A DNA stretch of 64,000 nucleotides from Odontesthes bonariensis (Eukaryota; Chordata; Actinopteri; Atheriniformes; Atherinopsidae). The DNA lies in the NCBI RefSeq assembly GCF_027942865.1, contig NC_134519.1, forward strand, positions 17,369,248-17,433,247. The letters are read 5' to 3'. The notes beneath the pieces are model-generated. The model did not search any database and had not been told where the DNA came from. It worked only from the letters and a program-made list of their open reading frames with translations. Below are positions 36,426 to 49,370 of the stretch, piece by piece. A program made the position numbers and the translations under genes. The number at the start of each line of letters is the position of its first letter. The first letter of the stretch is position 1.

Positions 36426-39400
36426 ATGTCCCGAGGCAGCTTTGTCTTCTCACCCATGGCCTTGCGTTCTCTTGAACATGACAAGGACATGCTGGAGAGG
36501 TGCAAGTACAAGAGACAGCTTGCCTCCCGTCACCTCAGTAGCTATATGCTGAAGAAAGAGGCCATGGACAAAACACCACTGAGATCCAGCATTGCCCAGC
36601 TACCGGCTATCTGCCAAGATCTGGTCATTCAAAATGCTTTCTATACAGGAGACCTTGAGGCTATGCAGCGCCTTTTTCCAAGAGGATCCACAGCTAACTT
36701 TGTCATCGAGCCACAGGGTGGGGAAATGCGCTGGGTTGCCCGGGGGGAAGGTAAGAGACATCATCTGTCTTCATTTGGAATCTATTAAGCAGTACATTTC
36801 ATTTCACAAAGCATTGCTGGTAGATTTTGATATTTCTGGAGATTAGCATCCAAAAATCTGAAATTTGAGACATTGAATGACAGTATCTGACCCTGAGTGT
36901 TGAAACACACAGTAATAGAATATTTATAGAACCAGATCATGAGGTAATATTAATAGTAACTATTAAATATCCACCCTACATAATCTGATCCAATTTTCTG
37001 TGTTCAGTGCAACATGATATTAGTCAATTACACTCAACTTTGGCCCTTCTGTTAAAATAATAATATGCTGCTGTTGAAAGTTTCTTCGTCAGTTTTTCCT
37101 AATAAACTGCTTGTGAATGTTGAGGACAATAACATAAAATTTTGGATGACATTATATCCCAAAAAGGGTATTTACCGCAGTGTTTGGTGCTAATGATTTC
37201 ATATTTCTTAAGAAGAGCGTGTTGCATCTAATTTCTTTGACTCAAAAATTATGCATTGCATTATCCATGGACATATCCATTTAGTGGATCAGCTGAAAAA
37301 AAGCAGGTTGAATATATTGCACTGTAATTGGCTCCTGTGTCACTGCACTGGCAAGGTTCACAGGGTCAACCAAAAGATCACATGTCACCTCCCTGAAATA
37401 GCCCCATCTGCACAAACAACCTATATTAGTGGTCCTTTCGCTAGAAAGTACGCAACCTAATCAGTTAAAAAACAGACAAACAAGCTGGGAAATGGCTTAC
37501 TCGGCACCTAAAATAAAATGGCACAAACCAAAGAAGTACAGAGAAGATGTGATCGCCACAGCCAAGGCTTCAGGTTGTGTCCTGCAGTTTTGGAATTCTC
37601 TGCTTGTAGGCGATGAGCTGACTATTCTCAGCATTGTGGACGACGATGAATACGGCAACCTTGTCCACGCCATTTACGACACCAGCAATTTAGAGGAGTG
37701 GAAGAACTTCAGTTTTAACTACAGATGCCTCAGTAGGTTTTGAGATCATTCTTCTGTCTCATTTACATAAGGAACAGGTGGTGGAATGTTGAATTTCCGT
37801 TTATTGAGAAATACACTTATCGTTATGCATTATCATGAAGCTAAACAATATGCTTAGCTAAACCATAATTCTTCTAACATCTCTGCTGCTTACTAACAAT
37901 ACTCGTAACTCTGAGATGACCTCATGCCCATTGCGCTTACAGGACTATGGTCACTTACTTATGAGCAAGACCTGACAACGCCACTTCACATCACAGCTGG
38001 TCGGGGTTTTACAGAGTGCCTGAGACTCTTGCTGCAACGTGGGGCAAATGTAGACCTGGCACCTGGGGGCACCACTGCCCTGCATGAGTCCTGTGAAAAC
38101 TGCCAACCCGAGTGCACGAAGCTGCTGCTGCTCCATGGTGCCAATGCCAATGCAGTCTCCGAAGATGGCCTCATGCCTCTGCATGTTTGCATGAGTCCCG
38201 AATCCCTTGAGTGAGTATAGAAGAATAAAACCAAAAAGTAGGCTCCAGTAGAAATTGCAGCCATTTTCAACCAACAGTTCGTATGTCTTAGTATCTGTCA
38301 GATGCTGCTGGCTCCAGCAGCTGCTCAATCTCTTAGTGTTTTTTTATTATTAATAGTTTAGTTTTTTTTACTTTTTTTTTTTACTTTTTAACAGCAGGTA
38401 AGAGTTATTCAAAGTCAGTGTACTGTGCCATCTTTCTACCAAAGTTTAACATTAGCCACCATGAGCTGCCAGTCATACCATAAAGAAAACAAGCAAATTA
38501 TTCATTTAGAATTTAAAAGTCCTCAAGTTCAGTTGTCAGATGAGCAAACACTATCCATAGTGCTGGACAAGGAGTTAAAATGTTCAGCTCAGAGTATTTA
38601 AATCAGTTCTAGTGAACACATTTGGAACATGAACACAAACAGAGAAGTGTTGATGGAGAGATACTTCAGCTCATCTAAAGTATTAGGACTATTGGGGTAT
38701 ATGTCAGAAAAAAAAACAAGTTTCAGAGCGTTTGATCTAAATTATCCTTTCTCCTGTTATTCTGTGGGCAGATGTGCTAAACATCTCATTCAGTATGGTG
38801 CTACAATCAACGGTCGCTCTCTGGAAGAAGGTGACACTCCGTTACACGTTGCAGCCAGGAACGGCCTCCAAGACCATGTTGAGCTCTACCTGCGCTATGG
38901 AGCAGCAGTGGACAAACAGAACGACGAGGGTCTCACACCCCTGAATGCGGCATGTTCGCAGCCTCAGGAGTTACAGGACCTTGGGCGTTACTTCAAGGTG
39001 TGCCAGATGCTGCTGGGGGCAGGGGCTGATGTCCACACCATGGACCAGGACAAGCACACTCCTTTGCACATGGCCTGTAAGAATGTAAATCCAGACATAG
39101 TGGACCTGCTGCTGGCTCATAATGCCTGCGTGAACGACATGGACTATGGTGGTGAGGCTCCCATGCACAACATTCTGAAGGTGGTGGGCTACAAGGTTTC
39201 CCATGATCCTGAGAGGATTGTCCGCGCTCTGCTCAACCATGGGTCAATTCGAGTGTGGCCTGGAGCTCTCCCCACGGTAAAACTTTAAAAGTTGTCTGAA
39301 AAGAAATGTGTGCTCAAGCATTTACAGATTGGTTGGAAGCAAAATAACATACTTAAAGTAGGAAACAATTATTCATCGAGGTGGCTCATTTTGCATAATT

Positions 39401-40622
39401 AGCGAGTGCTGCACATGTAACACCTTGACTGAGAGTCTTGAAACACTCTGTTCAATGCAGACTTCACAAGTTAACATTCAAATCATTACCATCTTATGAC
39501 ACAACATGAAGTGTTGCACTCTGCGGGAAACAGACTACAACTATCAGTGAACCCACGTGCACCAGACAAAATGCTTGGTTCCTAATTAGGCAAGTGTTAA
39601 TAGGAGATTAATTAGCACTAATTGCATAATTTCCAGTTAAACCCCTGGAGGGAAGACCAATCTGTTCATTTCACAAGTGTTTAATTACTTTATTTCTTCA
39701 GTTCTATGGAGTCACAAGCTTGCTCGTGTACTCAAATGACAGTTGCACAAATCTGATTGCTTTGCTGTGAGTTGTGATGTTTCTTTTCAGGTTTTAAAGC
39801 ACTGCTCAGGATCTCCACGCACCATCGAGGTTCTCCTGAACGCTTACAGTCGCCTGAAAGTCACAGATACCTGGGTTGAGTCTGTGTCCGAAGATGTGTT
39901 AAAGGTAAGCTAATTTAGTTATTAATTCATCAAATTAAACAAAGAGGGGTGTTGTTGAGCAAATATCCATCCATCCATCCATTTTCTATACCCGCTGAAT
40001 CCATCAGTCGGGTCGCGGGGGGGCTGGAGCCTATCCCAGTGGTCATCGGGTGAGAGGCGGCTACACCCTGGACAGGCCGCCAGTTGAACAAATGTCTGAT
40101 TTCTTAAAAATAGTTTATTCTACTTCCTCATCAAAGTATTTACAATATTTCCCTTCACAATAAAATTATATGATTTGGGCAGAGTATCCGATTACCACCA
40201 GGAATAAAAAAAATGCTCAGATAAAACCATTTCAATTTCAAATTATTTTTGGTAATAGAAGCTTAGTTTCTTTTCTATACATGAATACATAATTGATCAC
40301 AGGAAATTAAATTTACCATAATTGTAGTGGTAAATAATTAGCATTTTAAGATATAGGGTGATTGTAAAACAATGAAGTGAGAATTTCAGTGTTCCACTAA
40401 ATATATTTATGTCAATTTGTGTTTTACTCCAACCAGAAGCACAAAGAGTTCTATGAGTCGATCTTCTCCTTGGCAATGAATCCTCGCTCCCTGCAGCACT
40501 TGGCTCGCTGCAGACTCAGGACCTTTCTGGAGGGCCGGGTTCACAGGGTTGTCCCAAAACTTGATCTGCCTAACTTCATGAAACACTACCTGCTCCTGGA
40601 GTACAGAGGATACATGCACTGA
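36426..40622 (+). CDS. asb10: Ankyrin repeat and SOCS box protein 10
   Basis: ASB proteins recruit substrates to Elongin B/C-Cullin 5 ubiquitin ligases through the SOCS box. Coding exons: 36426-36750, 37943-38210, 38772-39276, 39791-39904 and 40437-40622, all with GT-AG ends and compatible phases (1, 0 after 2, 0, 0); 465 residues. The N terminus MSRGSFVFSPMALRS is followed by a helical region, then LWSLTYEQDLTTPLH opens a run of about six ankyrin repeats (TTALHESC, MPLHVC, TPLHVAARNG, TPLNAAC, TPLHMACKN, APMHNILK). After ALLNHGSIRVWPGALPTV comes SPRTIEVLLNAY and the C-terminal SOCS box region PRSLQHLARCRLRTFLEG. The LWSLTYEE block and the RVWPGALPKV block are shared with human ASB10; its paralogue ASB18 fits less well. 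asb10 and gbx1 are tandem on the same strand as in tetrapods. A candidate poly(A) signal is at 41297. Confidence 0.92.
37492..37732 (+). CDS. asb10: Alternative first coding exon (1B) of asb10
   Basis: The frame MAYSAPKIKWHKPKKYRED continues to VLQFWNSLLVGDE, IYDTSNLEEWKNFSFNYRCL and a donor A|GTAGGT at 37732 in phase 1. Joined to the exon at 37943 it reads CL-R-LWSLTYEQ, which matches the human ASB10 order FNIRALRLWSLTYEE including the split Arg codon. The first exon at 36426-36750 also ends in phase 1 and would give G-LWSL. The two are therefore probably mutually exclusive starts from two promoters; the 1B product would be 437 residues. The ATG at 37492 is the first good one; the frame is open upstream from 37429. 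Confidence 0.8.
39566..39690. promoter_or_regulatory. TAAT-core cluster in asb10 intron
   Basis: Between exons 4 and 5 of the shared set there are CTAATTAG (39582), ATTAATTAG (39607), CTAATTGC (39618) and TTAATTAC (39681) within about 110 bases. These are homeodomain core sites. A gbx1 enhancer in the neighbouring gene is plausible, but there is no alignment to show conservation. Confidence 0.3.
39962..40085. repeat. Dispersed fish repeat in asb10 intron
   Basis: CATC repeats, then ATTTTCTATACCCGCT, GGTCGCGGGGGGGCTGGAGC, CTATCCCAG and CACCCTGGACAGG follow the order of a very common teleost interspersed repeat. The copy is truncated and noncoding. Confidence 0.75.
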
Positions 40623-43209
40623 AAGTGCCTCGTTGTGTTATTTAGTCTAATGAAACCTTGTGCAGCTAGAAGTTTAAAAATGTCATATTATTTTAGTTTT
40701 TATTGTCACACTTGTTACAAATCTTGACCAGCATATTCTGCCACACATAAGCTCCTCTGAAGAAAGAAGCGGCAGCTTTCTTCTCTGTCACTTTAATTCT
40801 ATTATGGTTCAGCAAAATAATATGTGTGACTCTGCACCACCAGAGGGAGCTATAGACTAGAACTAAGAGAGCATAGTGGATTTGCAATTTTATGTTTTAT
40901 ATCTTTTTTCCCTTTCTTTCTTTTTGTCTTTTTCTTTCTTTTTTTTTAATTATTTTCTTAATGTTAAAGAGCTAAGGAGTGAATTTCATACGCAATGACC
41001 GTCATAGTTTGATGTTAACACGCACAATAATTATGTGTGGTACTTTGAAGAGTGCCATAAAATGTTTGCATAAATAATTGTTCCCACGGAGACGATTGCA
41101 ATTAGGAGATTTATACCAAAATAAGCCGTGATATTAAAAAAAAAAAAAAAAAAACAGCAATGAGACCACTGTAATCGGCAAATTCCTTTTAAAAAATTAT
41201 TTTTTTTAAATTGTTTTCATCATTTTCGGTCTCTCTTCTTTTGAAATCTGTTGATTGGTGTCAGTGCCTTCAGATTCGGAGAGAAAAGTGACACAAAATA
41301 AACTTTAATAAAGTAAAACAGCATTTAAGTTTTTCAAATACACGTGAATCACATTGGAGAACTCTTAAAGAGGATGTCTGAGCGCATCTATTCTCCTACT
41401 TTTTTTCACAATATATTATTAGTAACGTTTAGTCTTTTCAATTTAAGAGCTTGTGGCAATATATAAAAAAAAAAGCAAACGGTCATTTTTGTCAACGAGG
41501 AATGTCCAAAATCAAGTTTATTGTTATTACTAATAAAAGGTTGAAGGTGTTTTATTCTTTCTTTTTTTTCAAATTAGAATTATCCTTATTAGCATATGTT
41601 TTAAACAATTTAAGCCCAGAATCATTCTATAAATAAAACAAACATTTTTAAGACAATTTACATATTTCATTAGAATTTAGAATTGGTCTTTCTTTTTGTC
41701 CTTTTTCTTTAATCAAAGTGACTTAAAACTCATTTGTAAAACAATGAAAAGAGGAGCAATAATAACAGACCAACTGGGAAAAGAAAGGGTGAGGCGCTCG
41801 AAAAATGGTTTCAATAGATCAAAGAGAGGTGCTGCTGAAGTCACTTGCAATTATAAGAATTAGCCTGGCCTGGCCCTCCACTGCTAATCAGAGTCGGTGG
41901 TGATATGTTTATGTCCTCGTGCAATCAGACGACCAGTTGGAGAGCATGGGCACCCAGCACTCAATAGGGCTAATCATCATCAGTTCCCATTGCCATTTGA
42001 AAGGTGAAATGATCTGCGATTAAACCAGTGCTTAAAGAAAAGAGCAGAGTGATTTTTATTTTCCACATGCATCTTTGATCAGAGACAAATCACTTTTCCT
42101 GAATAAGGGCAGAGCTAAATTTGTGCGTTATTTGGATTAAAAAAAATGTTCTGGGTAGCCTATATAAATTTAGATATGATCAGGAAGAGACGTTAAAGTT
42201 TTTTTTTTTCATTTTTTTTTTCATGAATGTTCAATACAGTTTCCTCGAGTTCAAACAAAGTGGAAAGCCACTCAGATTTGACTTTGGCCACTGCGTGTCC
42301 GTGCCCACACTGCTGATGACCTCACTTAAGCGTCTTTTATCTGGATCTAATTCCGCACAAAGTATCTCTCTCCAGGGAACAATTGTTGCAGCACTTCTCT
42401 CTCTGAAGCCAAACGCATTGTTTTTCGCCGCGGAGAATGGGAGAGCGAGCGGAGAAACATCTGCCTCTCCTCCCTCCTGACTCTGATGCCCATCGGCCCC
42501 AATATTCCAACAAAAGCCACCGTTGTTTTTCGCTGTCCCTTGAATCCAGAGTAATTACTTATCATCAATCAAAATTAATAATAGCTGATTGGGTTGGTGT
42601 GGTCAACGATTATAGAAGGGGAAGGGCTGGAGCAGTCTCTCACACCGTTTTCGCAGTCAATGGTGAACCTGGTAAAGGGGGGAGGAGGGCCGGGGGTGCG
42701 ACTCGTCTTTTTGGTCTCCACTGGGAAACTACCGCCTCTCAAGACGGCCAAAAAGTCAGAGCCTGAATAAGGAAATGAAGCGTAATTTGAGGAAGATGGA
42801 TGAGCCCCCAGGGAAACACCCCCTTTTCTTTCCTCTTGTATTGCAGATGATAACCAATGCGCTCTCGCCCTCTGTTTCTGCGCGCACACACACGGTGCAT
42901 CGGACAGGGGCGGAGGGAGGAGTCGCAGAGAGGGGAGAGGTAGATAGATAGAGAGAGCGTGTGTTTATCTCTCAGTGTGTGACAAATAAGAGGGAAAAGG
43001 GTAGCGCTTGGGCACACAACAAAGCGCACAGCTGACTGACGCGTATAGAGTGCGGAGATCCGGAGAAGCAGTCCATTCCCAGGGATGACAACACGCCAGA
43101 GGATCTACTTTCAATTCACTCTTTATTTAAACTGAAAGTTGTTGCGCGTGGCAGAGGAGAGGACATCTGCTGTCAACTTCTCACCAAATACGAGTGTTTG
43201 CCTGCAAAA
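40623..43209. promoter_or_regulatory. asb10 3' region and gbx1 upstream region
   Basis: The first 700 bases probably hold the asb10 3' UTR. 41,750-42,060 has mixed composition and TAATC/AATCA motifs resembling conserved noncoding DNA. At 42551-42582 a palindromic GTAATTAC and a TTAATAAT lie about 650 bases before the gbx1 ATG. The final 300 bases are richer in G and C, with CpG, as expected for a developmental promoter. The gbx1 transcription start cannot be fixed by eye. Confidence 0.4.
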
Positions 43210-44802
43210 ATGCAGAGACCGGGCGGTCAAGGGACGGCGTTTTCAATCGATTCCCTGATAGGGACCCCTCAGCCCAGACCGGGACACCTGCTCTACACGG
43301 GCTATCCTATGTTTATGCCGTACAGACCTTTGGTCATCCCACAAGCGCTATCCCACTCGCCTTTATCGTCTGGTATACCTCCATTAGCGCCGCTGGCTTC
43401 TTTTGCGGGACGGCTCACCAACACATTCTGCGCCAGTTTGGGGCAGGGAGTGCCATCCATGGTTGCGCTCACCACAACGATGCCAAGTTTCTCGGATCCT
43501 CCGGACAGTTTCTACCCACCGCAAGAGCTTCCTGGTCCCCGTTTAAGCGCCGCTGACCCAGGAGAGCGAGCGAGGAGACAGGAAAGTCCGCATTCTGAGG
43601 AGCTACACAGCCGGGACAAGAGCGCCGAGCTGCTGAACTTCTCGGAAACTTTTCAAACAATATCAGGTTAGATTCACATGTGTTTCAATTCATGCCGTTT
43701 GGTTATTTTTGAAACCTCGAAGCTGAAGCGTAAAAAGTTACCACGGTCGGTAAAATGCGTTAAAGCACAGCTTGTTGGCCCATGGCGAAAGTTTTTTCAC
43801 CGGTTGGATCCGTCTCATTTCAGCGTTGCCACATTCGGACAGAAATGTTATTATGAAACACGTATCATTTGAATCTGGAAAAATAGCTTAATAGAGAAGG
43901 AACTTATAAGAGTTTTATTTTTTTTATTTATTCTTTCTCACCCTTAGGTGAAATGATATCTGAAATGGCCCTCACAACATTATAAAAACAATTGGAGAAC
44001 ACGCGCGTTTTAACTTAGAATCAATGTGTACGTATGTGATTACATTTTATTTCTCAGTTGCCAAAAGTGTTAAGATGCGGTGAAAAGATGCAGAAAAACA
44101 AAGAGATTGAAACTTTTTTTTTTCTTCAGAATTCAGAATTTTGATCAACATTTCCCTTGACAATTATCAGCCTTCTTAAAACGAGCTGGTTGTTTTGTTT
44201 TTTAGACATTGTGTGAGACATATAGCTCCTAAACTAATTTCTGAACAGATTGTGAATAAGTGTGTTCTCCTCTTCCTCACATCTTAGGTGAGACCAAACT
44301 GTACAGCTCAGACGACGAGAAGCTGGACCTGAAATCTGCAGACACAGTCTGCAGCGACCGAGAGGACAGCTCCGCAGACAGCGAGAACGAAAGTTTCTCG
44401 GACGGGAACAACTGTGGCCCACTGTCCCAGAAGAGCAAACTAAAAACCGGCTCTCAGGAGACGCTGCCCACCGGCAGCTCGGCAGGGAAGAGCCGGCGGA
44501 GACGAACAGCTTTTACCAGCGAGCAGCTGCTCGAACTCGAGAAGGAGTTTCACTGTAAAAAATACCTTTCACTCACTGAACGCTCCCAGATCGCACACGC
44601 ACTTAAACTCAGCGAGGTGCAGGTGAAGATTTGGTTTCAGAACCGCAGGGCCAAGTGGAAACGGATCAAAGCCGGCAACGTGAACAACCGCTCAGGAGAG
44701 CCGGTGAGAAATCCCAAAATTGTGGTCCCCATCCCAGTGCACGTCAACAGGTTTGCTGTGAGGAGTCAACACCAACAAATAGAGCAGGGGACCAGACCAT
44801 GA
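43210..44802 (+). CDS. gbx1: Gastrulation brain homeobox 1
   Basis: A nuclear homeodomain transcription factor of early neural patterning (hindbrain and dorsal spinal cord in vertebrates). Coding exons are 43210-43666 and 44288-44802, joined in phase 1 at [11 protein letters not shown] across a 621-bp GT-AG intron; 323 residues. The N terminus carries the GBX block [10 protein letters not shown] (an eh1-like repressor motif) and [13 protein letters not shown]. Then come the GBX1-specific [18 protein letters not shown] and PSMVALTT, an acidic serine-rich middle, and the homeodomain at about residues 222-281 with [19 protein letters not shown] and helix-3 [11 protein letters not shown]. It ends with [15 protein letters not shown]. 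The [12 protein letters not shown] segment and N in HVNRFAVRS distinguish it from GBX2. It lies tandem to asb10 and convergent with agap3, as in human 7q36.1. No defects are seen. Confidence 0.96.
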
Positions 44803-45304
44803 ACTGAGATGAAAAATCAGAACATATCGATAATATAAACACTTATACTGACTGTACCACTGACTCTTTTGAACGCATGAAGCACAAAAAGGAGGATTCA
44901 GTTTCTTTTTTTTTGTTTTTTTTCTGAGAGGTGAGACTGAGGACTTGCTCACAAACAGATCAAGTATTTGGCAATATGCTGTCATTTTTATTTATTATGA
45001 TGTGGATATGTAAATAGTGGGTTTAAAAAAGAACAAGATACAAATGGGCACTAAGAGATGTAACTGTAAATATTTTCTAAGTATTTATATGTTGGGCCAA
45101 AACGTTCTGTTGTTTATGTGCATGTCCTCATTTCTGGATTTTGTGTTTCGTACAATTTGTTGACCACGTTTGCATGTAATTGAAGATGTTTTACATTTTG
45201 TTTTGGCAGGTGCAGGAAGCACCTTCGAGAGCTATTTGTGGGGGGAGAAATATGTGAAGGAAATAACGAACAAACAAGGGACAACTGTAAAGTACAATTG
45301 ACCT

Positions 45305-45310
45305 AATAAA
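45305..45310 (+). terminator. gbx1: Poly(A) signal of gbx1
   Basis: AATAAA about 500 bases after the stop codon, in an AT-rich 3' UTR. An A tract at 45353 follows but is genomic and need not mark the cleavage site. Confidence 0.6.
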
Positions 45311-48300
45311 TCGCTTTATACAAAAGGTGGAATCCAAGTGGAATCATTCAAAAAAAAAAAAAAAAAAGGATTTATAGCACGACAAATTTATTGTATGGTT
45401 GCTAAGACTGTTTTTAGATTGTTTCACCCTGATAAAATTAAAAATGGCCTGCACTGTGTAAACTAAATGACTGGTTGTAAACGGAAAACTGCTGTCAGGC
45501 GGCTGCTTTCAGGTCATTTTAATACACCTGAAACAAAATATCGCTATTTCATGTTTACTTCTACAGTATTTATGATATTTGCTTAGATTTTCCAAAGGGT
45601 TTCACAGAAACCTGAGGTGTTTTATTTTGAATATTTAAAGAGCCTCAGCTAAAAAAAAAAAAAGGTTCGCATGAGTCTGAACGTTTTCATTGATGCAGGG
45701 TCGCATAGATTTGAATCTCCTGAAGTTACAGATGATTCTTATTTTCAGTTACATCGGGGCCTAAAAGGTGGATGGCTCGTTTTTTAAATAGCTGCAGTCA
45801 TTGATTTCTCTTTAGGAGGCCATGTTGTCTCAAGTGGTCTGATGGACCCTCATTAATGCTGAGCGCATTCAACACACTGTAATGAACTTCTCTATCAGTC
45901 GGGACAGGCGCCAAAAACCCAAGGCGCCTCCATCCAATTTCACGGTAACAAACTTTATTTAGGTAAATCAAAATTAGGATTCTGTTGAAACTTGAATTTA
46001 AAGAGAAGGTATTTCTGATCAGACAAAAATGAAGGCTTAAATGGAGTTTTAAAATGCTCAATGAAGACTTTTTTACTCTTGACGCATACAAGATTGTTTA
46101 ATTTTGTCCAACCAATTTAAAGGATTTGATTGGACATTTACAGAAAAATATCCGTACATGTAGGTAATAATTCAAATTTGCTGCCAGAATTGAACATTAT
46201 GGATTAATGTAGGATTAAGAAAAAATATTCACTATTGAGGATGAGCCATACGGTTTGCAGATCATTTCAACATTTTATTTCTTCATTTTAAAATTTTTAA
46301 TAACAGACCTCATATGAGCAAATTAATTTGATGGTTTGATCAGTAATAGAGGAAATGTGAAGTACCAGACAGCAGTATTTTAATAATCTGCTGCTGTAAT
46401 AATATATAGTCACATTCAGGAAGGAGAAAAAGGGGCCTAGTGTTTTTTTTTAATAGAAACTTTCATGTGCACAGCTCTGGCTTTGGTCTCTCTGAACAGT
46501 TTCCAGAAAAGTCTCATGTTGGAATATTTTCACTTCACCTCAGAGGGAAGGAAGCGATTGGTCTCCCTGCCTCCAAAAAAGACAAACCATGTTTAACCTT
46601 TCACAGCAGCCTCCTCTGAAGTATGCTGATGGGGGCAGATTCTTCAAATATCTTGCATCTCAATATTTGATTAAATAAACTAGATTTATTTTGAATAAGT
46701 ATTTAGCCATTGCATGAGGCATTTGAACATTATAGGATAACATTCACTTCGATTTAATATCCCTCAAGCCTGTCATGGATACACATCCTAAAATATGCTT
46801 CATCTCAGTTTGACCTCAGAGCATAAACAGGCCTTCCGTGACCTGGGCACCCATGAGTAGTAAAGTTTATTTCACCGTCCACCTCATACATCAAGACTGT
46901 GACACTCGAATGGGGATTCAAGGAGTGACGATCGTGTGAAGAAGCAGTGAGAAGTTTTATGATGGTACAAGAGCTGACTTAATATAGACGGTCAATTCCA
47001 CAACATTGTGCCAGAGTGCAACTGCTATTTCAGTCCCCATGAGCTGCACGCTGGAGGTGATGAGGAGGAGCAGCGATCCAGCTCAGCCACGAGCTTCAAA
47101 TCAAGGATAAAAGACTTGAATTACTTCTAAGTTTCTCTGCTCATTTGACAGGGAAGCTTATTAAACTCTTTCTTAATATACTAAGGTCCCTTGTAAATGT
47201 TCATCTTTTCTTGTCTTGTTGTAATAAACTCTTCCTTTAAAGCTGCATATTCTATGTTTATGTTTATGTATTTAGCAGAGGCTTTTATCCAAAGCGACTT
47301 ACAATTGAAAAAATATATAACGTTACAGCTAATTTTACAACTAGAATCTCAAATTGAAATATCAGAAGTTCTTTCCAGCAAAGGCGTGTAACTATTTCCT
47401 CTTTCCAACCTGCAGAGAGAGGGAGAGGAAAACGAGAGACCTCATTACTGGCCGGTTGTGTGAGTGTGCAGGCTGTTCAGCACCGACTGGAGGCCTGACT
47501 TCTTGGGAGGGTCCGGACGGTTGTGGCTACAGTGATGTATGGGCAGATGCATCAAATCGCACAAGATAAACAAGCGATGAGTTTCATCAGGGCCATCATA
47601 GCTTTAATTTGGCTGCCTAATGAGTCAGATCTAGTGGTGGAGATAAGAGTTGTCAGAGGCCTGGCTCTAATGAATTTCTTGCCACTTGTAATCAAGGTTG
47701 CCTGTCTGAGGGGGGATGATTAATGGAACCCTGGAGGATTCCCTCGGCCCTCAGCCTTCATTACAGCTAATGCATTCTCAGGCAAATTAACAGCAAAATG
47801 CAGGCAAAAGCCAACGGGGAAGGGGAGAGAAAGAGAGAGGGAAAAGGAGAACGAGAGAAGGTGATGTGAAGGGAACATTTACAGAAGACAAAAGAGTGAG
47901 AGGGGGTGATGAGGAAGATACTGTAGCACTGTAAAACAGGTCCGCTGCAGGAGAAGGAAAAGGATGCAGCGATGTACTGAAATCTGCAGATGAAAGCGAG
48001 GATGTGGAGATAGGTATGGAGACATGAGTTCAGAGGAGTCAGAGAGGGCAGAGTGCAACATGGAAGTACTGGTCAAACATGACAGAGCTGAAATTGATAA
48101 ATGGATGTTAAAGTCTGTGGGGAATCCAGGGGGGAGCGATTGTGAGACTAAGCAGACCGGAGCGGATATAATTATTGGTAAAAAGGTTAAAGGGCTGAGG
48201 AAAGGAGGAAAAAAGTACGGAGCAATGCCAACATATCCAGATCAAGACAGGCAGTAATGAACATGTAAGATAAATGACTGCTAAATGCCACCTTGATGCA

Positions 48301-49370
48301 ACATTCAAGTCAGGACTGGACACATTATTAAGTGCCTGCTAAACAGGCCGTTAAAGTAGCCTGTGGTAAAGCAGCTCCTAGGTGTTATGGAAATATGGAT
48401 TTAATGTTTGCAAATATGGTCTCGTCAGGTCTTTGTGTACCCATCCATCAGCCTCAGACCCACCTCTGCAATCTTGGAGGCAATTTGTCTGAGAAGAAGT
48501 GGGCGGCAGAGAGCCCTCCTCACTGTTTAGCAGGCCCTGATGAAATATCAAAACATACAGCAGAGCAAGCAAGAGCTCAAGTGTCACCACAACAAATACG
48601 ACTGGCCAGGGTTTGCAAAGATGACAGACAAAGTAATGAATTAAAGGACAGAGTTTTTGTCATGGCTTTTTGGGTTACATTTCTCAGGAGGTGTGAAATA
48701 AATAAACAGCAGCGAAGCTCAGTGTGAAAGAGACCTTCAAATTTGGACTTTTTAAGACATAATATTAAATCTTCTATAATTGATGTAGTAACATTTGGGA
48801 CAAACCTACAGAGAAGAGTCACCTGACTCAGAAGTTTCCTCAGACTTTTAACTTTTCGTCTTTTGTGTTTACAGACGTGCAACTGCAAATCGGAAAGAAA
48901 ATTTGTTAACTTATGAAAAAACGCTAATCAAAACAAATTGCTGTATGTCTACATTTAACTGAATTTTTAATTCATTGCAGATAGCTCCAACCCAATATGT
49001 TTTCTCATTAACCTACTCTTATCTGTGAATATCCATTCCATTCATCCATTCCTAAATTTCAGGACAACAACTTAAAAAAAATAATAACTTTAGTATTAAT
49101 GATGTCATTATCTTTGTTGTTATTTCAAACAGGTTTACTTTAAGGTGATTGTTACCATGATTTGATTTTGAGGAGCAAAGAGCAAACAGAGGAACATATA
49201 AATGAGAAAATCATTTTAATCATTTCATGACAAAGTTCCCTTAAGTAAAAAATGGAAGGGATCTGCATTTTTCTCTATCGACAGTACATCATAGGAATCA
49301 TATAGTGCATTATATGGTTTTAACTAGGAATCTGGAGGAATTTAAATTTGTAAAAGTCAAGGTCTCAACC
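45311..49370. other. Intergenic between gbx1 and agap3, proximal half
   Basis: No exons recognised. 47,249-47,316 contains a LINE tail with TTAGCAGAGGCTTTTATCC and AAAGCGACTTACA, the same tail family as at 23,040. 47,560-47,800 has mixed composition with CTAATGAG and GATTAATGG motifs and could be regulatory. 47,810-48,260 is purine-rich. Confidence 0.45.

Noticed and set aside
43210-44802. gbx2 (and hence asb18 and agap1) as the identity of the gene trio
   Set aside because: The homeodomain is shared by both paralogues, but [20 protein letters not shown] and HVNRFAVRS are GBX1 features. The ankyrin protein and the AGAP tail likewise match ASB10 and AGAP3, and all three agree with 7q36.1, not 2q37.
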